A stretch of 44,530 bases of DNA from Bacteroidia bacterium (GTDB lineage Bacteria; Bacteroidota; Bacteroidia; M30B66), in assembly GCA_018401705.1 (NCBI GenBank), contig JAGYKL010000028.1, forward strand, positions 1 to 44,530, in the 5' to 3' direction. Positions 39,671 to 44,530 of the stretch are shown in pieces. Position 1 is the stretch's first letter. Each line of letters starts with the position of its first letter. The notes under the pieces were generated by a model, which was not told where the DNA came from, did not search any database, and saw only the letters and a program-made list of their open reading frames with translations. The position numbers and the translations under genes were made by a program.

Positions 39671-39858
39671 CTTGTTCTAAATCATTAAAGCACAAGGAAT
39701 GGGAATTGATTATTCTTAGAATAATCAGAATGAAAGGGTTTTAGCCTAGGAATTACTTTTCGTCAAAGAAATTGACTCAATTCTGTATGAATGGTAAAAA
39801 TCAGCATTCTAGAAAGAAGTTCTAGTAATATGGAAGCTAACAATACTTTTATTTGTAC

Positions 39859-40746
39859 ATGCAATTCCCCTGGAAAGCTCACTTAGCAATATTTACTGCC
39901 AACTTCATATATGGAGCTAATTATTCCATTGCAAAGGAAGTTATGCCCGCTTTCTTTAAACCCTTCGGGTTGATATTGTTAAGAGTTTCAGGTGCTGTAT
40001 TACTGTTTTTCATTTTATTTCTTGGCAAAAAGCAGAAAGTTGATAAGCAAGACATTGGAAGACTTATTCTATGCGGATTAACTGGCGTTGCAGTAAACCA
40101 ACTCTTCTTTTTTAAAGGATTGAGTATGACAACCCCTATTGAAGCATCCATTATTTTAACAGCTAATCCGCTGATGGTGTTAATTGCTTCAGCAATAATT
40201 GCCAGGGAAAGAATAACACAAATTAAACTTGGCGGAATAGCACTTGGGATGTTGGGTGCAATTATTCTCATTCTTCAAAGGCCAGTAATTCCAGTTGCCA
40301 ATTATAGTATTTGGGGAAACTTACTTATTCTTATTAATGCCGCATCTTATGGAGTTTATCTTGTTCTGGTGAAGCCCCTAATGAGAAAATACGCCGTAAG
40401 CACGGTGATGACTTGGGTGTTTGGCATTGGATTACTTTTCGTTTTCCCCCTTGGGATTGGCGAAGCAAGCCAAATAAATTGGTCAGAAATTCCAAGCTGG
40501 GCGTTTGGAGCTTTAGCTTTTATAATTGTTGGCACTACCTTCCTAGCCTACTTGTTCAATGCCTATGGTTTAAGTCAAGTTAGTGCATCAGTGGTAAGCA
40601 GCTATATATATTTTCAACCATTTTTAGCAGCCTTGGTTGCTATTGCATGGGGTAAAGACCATTTGGATGCCGGAAAATTAGTTTCTGCAGCACTTGTTTT
40701 TACAGGTGTTTACCTCATCAGCAAACCTAACAAACAAAAAATTTAA
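39859..40746 (+). CDS. EamA/DMT family permease
   Basis: This protein is 295 residues from ATG 39859; an in-frame TTG at 39853 is less likely. Ten membrane helices in two EamA repeats are visible: FTANFIYGANYSIAKEVMP and LRVSGAVLLFFILF in the first, and GTTFLAYLFNAYGL near residue 230 and SYIYFQPFLAALVAI in the second. Drug/metabolite transporters of this family export amino acids or other metabolites; the substrate is not predictable. It lies 54 bp upstream of a TetR gene on the same strand but is separated from it by that gene's own promoter. Confidence 0.85.
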   Translation: MQFPWKAHLAIFTANFIYGANYSIAKEVMPAFFKPFGLILLRVSGAVLLFFILFLGKKQKVDKQDIGRLILCGLTGVAVNQLFFFKGLSMTTPIEASIILTANPLMVLIASAIIARERITQIKLGGIALGMLGAIILILQRPVIPVANYSIWGNLLILINAASYGVYLVLVKPLMRKYAVSTVMTWVFGIGLLFVFPLGIGEASQINWSEIPSWAFGALAFIIVGTTFLAYLFNAYGLSQVSASVVSSYIYFQPFLAALVAIAWGKDHLDAGKLVSAALVFTGVYLISKPNKQKI

Positions 40747-40753
40747 TCTAATA

Positions 40754-40799
40754 TTTGGCGAATTGAATATTTCATTTACCTTTGTGAGTGATTACTCAC
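40754..40799 (+). promoter_or_regulatory. TetR promoter with embedded operator
   Basis: TTTG (40754-40757), 19 bases, and TACCTTTG (40777-40784) are a perfect Bacteroidota promoter. The palindrome GTGAGTGATTACTCAC (40784-40799) fills the space between the -7 element and the ATG at 40801, covering the start site. A related palindrome precedes the next gene, so this is an autorepression operator. Confidence 0.75.
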
Positions 40800-40800
40800 T

Positions 40801-41322
40801 ATGACTGACAAAAAAGAAAATATCCTTTTATCGGCTTTACAGCTTTTTGCAAGTGATGGCTTTAACGCCACATCTACAAGCAAAGTAGCTAAGCAAGCTG
40901 GCGTATCAGAAGGATTAATCTTTCGTCATTTTGAGAATAAAGAAGGATTGTTAAAAGCAATCCTCGCCATGGGCGAGAGTAAAATCAAAGATTTATTTGC
41001 TGAAATAGTTCTAGAAACTGAGCCCAAATTAGTTATTCGAAAAACTATTTCACTGCCCTTTCAGGTAAAAGAAGAAGATTATGATTTTTGGCGCTTGCAG
41101 TTTAAGCTGAAGTGGGAATTGAAAAATTATGTGAGTCAAAAAATGGATCCTCTTGAAATGGCTTTAAGCAATGCGTTTAAAAAATTGCAAAAGCCTAAGC
41201 CAGAATTAGAATCTAAGAAATTACTCCTCTTAGTTGATGGCATTAGCAGTGCTTTGCTAAAAGGAGACCTTAAAAACAAAGAAGAGCTTCACCAATTTCT
41301 TTTAAACAAATACGAAGTCTAA
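40801..41322 (+). CDS. TetR family transcriptional regulator
   Basis: This 173-residue protein has a TetR helix-turn-helix at about 8-52 (ALQLFASDGFNATSTSKVAKQAGVSEGLIFRHFENKEGL) and a shorter helical C-terminal domain. The promoter is overlapped by a 16-bp palindrome, and a related site lies before the SDR gene 47 bp downstream. It is therefore likely to repress itself and the SDR / hydrolase genes. The ligand is unknown. Confidence 0.9.
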   Translation: MTDKKENILLSALQLFASDGFNATSTSKVAKQAGVSEGLIFRHFENKEGLLKAILAMGESKIKDLFAEIVLETEPKLVIRKTISLPFQVKEEDYDFWRLQFKLKWELKNYVSQKMDPLEMALSNAFKKLQKPKPELESKKLLLLVDGISSALLKGDLKNKEELHQFLLNKYEV

Positions 41323-41340
41323 AAAAATTTGAAAAATACA

Positions 41341-41354
41341 TAAGTGATTACTTA
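41341..41354 (+). promoter_or_regulatory. Second operator of the downstream TetR module
   Basis: TAAGTGATTACTTA has perfect TAAGT/ACTTA arms and shares AGTGATTACT with the operator at 40784-40799 (TGAGTGATTACTCA core). It lies 15 bp before the SDR start. A -33-like TTTG (41328-41331) precedes it but no good -7 consensus is seen. Confidence 0.65.
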
Positions 41355-41369
41355 CTCAACGGCAAAACA

Positions 41370-42197
41370 ATGAAAGCACAAAAAACAGTTTTAGTAACCG
41401 GAGCTTCCTCGGGTATTGGAAAATCTATTGCGAAGCAACTACTTCAAGAAAATTACAATGTATTTGTTGCTGCCAGAAGGCTGGATCAAATGCAGGATTT
41501 AGTTCAACTGGGAGCAACAGCCATAAAAATGGATATTACTTCCGAATCGGATATCAAATCAGTCATGGAGCAAATAAAAGCATCCGCCGAAGGCGTAGAT
41601 ATTCTAATAAATAATGCTGGATACGCTATATATGGTGCTGTTGAGGACACATCCATCGAAGATGCCAGAAGACAATTTGAAGTAAATATTTTCGGTTTAG
41701 CGGCGGTTACTCAAGCTGTGCTTCCCTACATGAGAAGTAAAAAAGCCGGAACAATTATCAATATATCGTCAGTTGGTGGTAAAATCTATACTCCTTTAGG
41801 AGCGTGGTACCACGCTACCAAGCACGCACTAGAAGGTTGGTCAGATTGTTTGAGGCTTGAACTTGCTCAATTCGGAATTGATGTAGTGATTATAGAACCA
41901 GGAGGAATTTTAACTGAATTTGCCGAAGTTTTAAATGACCCGATGATGGAGCGTTCAGGAAAATCAGTGTATTCAGCAATGGCAAAATCTGTAAGCAAAT
42001 CAACTTCTGATTTGTATGGAAAAGACGGTAAAATGCCAGGGCCACAGGTAATTGCTAATTTAGTTTCCAAAGCACTAAATACCAACAAACCTAAAACGCG
42101 ATACAGAGCAGGTTATTTAGCGAAGCCATTACTTTTTATGCGCTGGTTACTAAGCGATAGAATGTTCGACAAAATTATTCTTTCACAAGTAAAATAA
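41370..42197 (+). CDS. SDR family oxidoreductase
   Basis: This 275-residue classical short-chain dehydrogenase has TGASSGIG (10-17), an arginine pair after strand 2 (AARRLDQ) that favours NADPH, NNAGYA (about 86), the INISSVGG Ser (about 135) and the WYHATK Tyr/Lys (about 149-153). The PGGILTEF segment and the long C-terminal extension with PLLFMRWLLSDR resemble retinol-dehydrogenase-like members that act on lipophilic substrates. It is preceded by an operator of the TetR module and followed 2 bp later by the hydrolase gene, so the two are co-transcribed. Confidence 0.9.
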   Translation: MKAQKTVLVTGASSGIGKSIAKQLLQENYNVFVAARRLDQMQDLVQLGATAIKMDITSESDIKSVMEQIKASAEGVDILINNAGYAIYGAVEDTSIEDARRQFEVNIFGLAAVTQAVLPYMRSKKAGTIINISSVGGKIYTPLGAWYHATKHALEGWSDCLRLELAQFGIDVVIIEPGGILTEFAEVLNDPMMERSGKSVYSAMAKSVSKSTSDLYGKDGKMPGPQVIANLVSKALNTNKPKTRYRAGYLAKPLLFMRWLLSDRMFDKIILSQVK

Positions 42198-42199
42198 GC

Positions 42200-43336
42200 A
42201 TGAAAACCTTAAAAAAGATACTAAAGATGACTCTATTTATAATTCTGGGAACCGTTGGTATTGTTGTAATAGGCACCACCCTTTTCGTTTGGCTGAGTCC
42301 AGAGTTTGGCGGTAGCATGAGCAGTAATCACAAGCAAGTTTACTCAAAATCGCCACAATGGCAGGAGGATAAATTTGTGAACGCAATTCCTACCAGTATG
42401 GATATTGGGCTAAAAGAAATGCCGGGGCTCATCATGAAACAATTTCAATCAGACCCGCACAGACAACCCCTGAAAGATATTCCGGTGATTAAAATTGATT
42501 CAATTGATATTGCCCAAAGGGAAGATAGTATCACGCAGCTTACTTGGTTTGGACATTCAGCATTTCTGCTGGAAATAAAGGGCCGAAAGATCTTAATTGA
42601 CCCAATGTTTGGTAGCACTCCTGCCCCACATCCAACTTTAGGTAAAAAACGATATAGCTCGGAGCTTCCTATTCAAATTGAGAAGCTTCCTGAGATTGAT
42701 GCTATTCTTCTCTCGCATGACCATTATGATCATTTGGATTACGGGAGCATTATGAAGTTAAAAGATAAAACCAGAGAGTTTTTTGTTCCACTTGGCGTGG
42801 GAAGGCATCTCGAAAGCTGGGGAATTTCGAAAGAGCATATTCATGAGCTAGATTGGTGGGAGTTTGCCGAATTTGAAGAACTAAAGCTTACTTGCGCACC
42901 AGCCAGGCATTTTTCTGGCCGAGGTTTGATGGATAGAGCAACAACTTTATGGTGCTCATGGGCAATAAAATCTGATGACAAAAACCTATTCTTTAGTGGC
43001 GACAGTGGTTATGGTCCACATTTCAAGGAAATTGGAGAAAAGCTAGGTCCTTTTGATTTTGCAATGATGGAATGTGGCCAATACAATCAGCAATGGAGCT
43101 CCATTCATATGATGCCTGAAGAAACCGTTCAAGCAGGAATTGATGTAAAAGCCAAAGTTGCCATGCCAATACACTGGGGTGCTTTTACTTTGGCTTTTCA
43201 CAGCTGGACTGACCCCGCCGAGCGATTTACGAAGGAAGCTGAGATTAAAGGATTGGATTTTACTACCCCAAGAATCGGGGAAGCTATCGTTTTAGGTGGC
43301 AAGCATTCCACCACTCGCTGGTGGGAAGAGATTTAA
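42200..43336 (+). CDS. Membrane-anchored MBL-fold hydrolase, NAPE-PLD/UlaG-like
   Basis: This 378-residue protein has an N-terminal membrane helix (about 10-33, FIILGTVGIVVIGTTLFVWL) and a metallo-beta-lactamase domain. It shows WFGHSAFLLEIKGRKILIDPMFG, SHDHYDHLD (HxHxDH, about 173-181), CAPARHFSGRG, FFSGDSGYGPH and PIHWGAF. This pattern matches N-acyl-phosphatidylethanolamine phospholipase D-like and related hydrolases acting on lipids or phosphodiesters in the periplasm. With the lipophilic SDR 2 bp upstream, a lipid-related pathway under TetR control is possible. The stop codon overlaps the stop of the convergent helicase gene. Confidence 0.8.
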   Translation: MKTLKKILKMTLFIILGTVGIVVIGTTLFVWLSPEFGGSMSSNHKQVYSKSPQWQEDKFVNAIPTSMDIGLKEMPGLIMKQFQSDPHRQPLKDIPVIKIDSIDIAQREDSITQLTWFGHSAFLLEIKGRKILIDPMFGSTPAPHPTLGKKRYSSELPIQIEKLPEIDAILLSHDHYDHLDYGSIMKLKDKTREFFVPLGVGRHLESWGISKEHIHELDWWEFAEFEELKLTCAPARHFSGRGLMDRATTLWCSWAIKSDDKNLFFSGDSGYGPHFKEIGEKLGPFDFAMMECGQYNQQWSSIHMMPEETVQAGIDVKAKVAMPIHWGAFTLAFHSWTDPAERFTKEAEIKGLDFTTPRIGEAIVLGGKHSTTRWWEEI

Positions 43337-44530
43337 CCTTTTCGCCTTGGCTTATTGTACTTTTCGCGCATTTGCTGCGCACGAGTCTTACGAACATTTA
43401 CCTTCTTGTTCTTGTCTTTCTTCTCGTGAAATGCTGGTCCGGGTGTATAATTGCTAGGCTTGACTTTCGGACCCGGCATGTTGATTTTAGGCTGCTCTTC
43501 AAGCGTTAGCTTTTCTGAAATCTCAAGTGCTTCTGGAATTTCGCATCGAGGAATTTCCATTCCCATAAGAACCTCAATCTTGCCAATCATTTCCAGTTCT
43601 TTTTCCTTGATGAGTGTGATTGCAATACCTTTTTTATCGGCCCGGCCTGTCCGGCCAATTCGGTGCACATAATTCTCGGCTGTTTCAGGAACATCAAAAT
43701 TTATCACGTGTGATACTTCCGAAATGTCGATTCCACGTGATAAAATATCTGTTGCTATAAGAATCCTGAATTTCCCTTGCTTGAAGTTCTCAACAGCCAT
43801 AAAACGCGTGTTTTGGGCTTTGTTCGAGTGGATAATACCGGCTTCGCCGGGAAATTCAGCCTCCAAATGCTCAAAAAGCTGATCAGCCAGCTTTCTACTT
43901 CCTGCGAACAGCAGCACTTTATCCATACCATCCTGCTCAAGCAGGTGGTTCAGCATATTAAGCTTTGTATAATGATTGGGTAGCTCGTAAGCCGATTGAC
44001 TTATATTTTCTAGCGGGCTGCCAACCGGAGCTGCTTCAATTCTAAGCGGAGTGCGGAAAAAGGTATTAATAATTGCATCTACCTCATCCGACAGAGTTGC
44101 CGAGAACATTAGCGTTTGCCTTTTTACCGGAAGTAAATCAAATATCCTTTCGAGCTGAGGTCTGAAACCAAGGTCGAGCATTTCATCCACTTCATCAATT
44201 ACAACTTTCTTGATGCTCTTGGTTTTGAGCGTTCCGTCTAAGATCAAATCGAGCAAACGACCAGGCGTTGCTACTATAAAATCACAACCTTTAAGGATTT
44301 CAGCTCTTTGAGTTTTGATGTTTGCCCCGCCGTAAACCCCAACAGAAGCAACATTCATATAAGTACTTAGCTTCTCTATTTCTTCAACCACCTGAACAAC
44401 AAGTTCACGAGTTGGAACAAGAATAAGCACCTGCGGAACTTTATTTTTTGAAAATTGCCAAAGTCTTAGACAAGGTAACAGATAAGCTACTGTTTTTCCG
44501 GTACCGGTTTGAGCAATGCCAACCACATCA
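43333..44530 (-). CDS. DEAD-box RNA helicase (5' partial)
   Basis: The frame enters from the right window edge at motif I (AQTGTGKT) and runs about 398 residues to TAA. Helicase motifs visible are PTRELVVQV (Ia), GG (Ib region), TPGRLLDLI, the Walker B motif VIDEVDEMLDLGF (DEVD rather than DEAD), SAT (III), ILIATDILSRGIDI (V) and YVHRIGRTGRADKKG (VI). The C-terminal tail is Lys/Arg-rich (KKVNVRKTRAQQMREK, then RRKG), for RNA binding. It probably acts in ribosome assembly or RNA decay. The N-terminal Q motif lies outside the window. Confidence 0.9.
   Translation of the reverse strand, partial: DVVGIAQTGTGKTVAYLLPCLRLWQFSKNKVPQVLILVPTRELVVQVVEEIEKLSTYMNVASVGVYGGANIKTQRAEILKGCDFIVATPGRLLDLILDGTLKTKSIKKVVIDEVDEMLDLGFRPQLERIFDLLPVKRQTLMFSATLSDEVDAIINTFFRTPLRIEAAPVGSPLENISQSAYELPNHYTKLNMLNHLLEQDGMDKVLLFAGSRKLADQLFEHLEAEFPGEAGIIHSNKAQNTRFMAVENFKQGKFRILIATDILSRGIDISEVSHVINFDVPETAENYVHRIGRTGRADKKGIAITLIKEKELEMIGKIEVLMGMEIPRCEIPEALEISEKLTLEEQPKINMPGPKVKPSNYTPGPAFHEKKDKNKKVNVRKTRAQQMREKYNKPRRKG

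Overview
The window is AT-rich DNA from a member of the Bacteroidota, probably a free-living aquatic (Flavobacteriia/Cytophagia-like) species. The clues are TAnnTTTG promoter elements of the Bacteroidota housekeeping sigma factor, the absence of strong Shine-Dalgarno sequences, a type IX secretion C-terminal domain, GIN-domain proteins, and 2-oxoglutarate dehydrogenase sequences of Bacteroidota type. No rRNA, tRNA, CRISPR array or intact insertion sequence was seen.

Layout. Bases 1-2400 hold the end of a fibronectin-III-type protein, a DUF6056-like membrane protein and a C-terminally truncated REP-associated tyrosine transposase with hairpins beside it. Bases 2400-15300 are mostly housekeeping: the sucA-sucB pair, a type IX-secreted C25-like protein, a coiled-coil membrane protein with a small partner, and two overlapping amidohydrolase genes. 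Bases 15400-18700 form an ECF sigma / membrane anti-sigma-like / GIN-domain module with two matching ECF-type promoters. After a PAS-HisKA protein without an ATPase domain, bases 19900-23100 hold a putative copper locus (CNGKC-motif protein, MbnP-like lipoprotein, MbnH-like di-haem protein, CDICGC outer-membrane protein). Bases 23100-24600 are a TetR/SDR pair with a double operator.

Bases 24700-39600 are a sulfur-oxidation island: a TauE/SafE transporter, two persulfide-dioxygenase/rhodanese fusions, three more rhodaneses, a split YeeE/YedE thiosulfate transporter, a DUF6132 protein, a tandem universal stress protein, a frameshifted TsdA-like cytochrome c, a secreted DsrE-like protein, an OprD-like porin, a Tat-exported SoxB-like hydrolase and a type II-like sulfide:quinone oxidoreductase. 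Together they could take sulfide to persulfide (SQR), persulfide to sulfite or thiosulfate (dioxygenase/rhodanese), and move or further oxidise those products.

The strongest unexpected signal is regulatory. Five 16-bp CRP/FNR-type palindromes (TGTGAC-N4-GTCACA and variants) occur in the sulfur island. Each lies exactly 21 bp upstream of a -7 element, which is class II activator geometry. They precede the transporter, both dioxygenase fusions, the SoxB-like gene and SQR, so they define a five-promoter sulfur regulon. One of these promoters also carries a TetR-type palindrome.

Bases 39860-44530 hold an EamA permease, a second TetR/SDR module with matched operators, a membrane-anchored metallo-beta-lactamase-fold hydrolase and the 5'-truncated end of a DEAD-box helicase gene.
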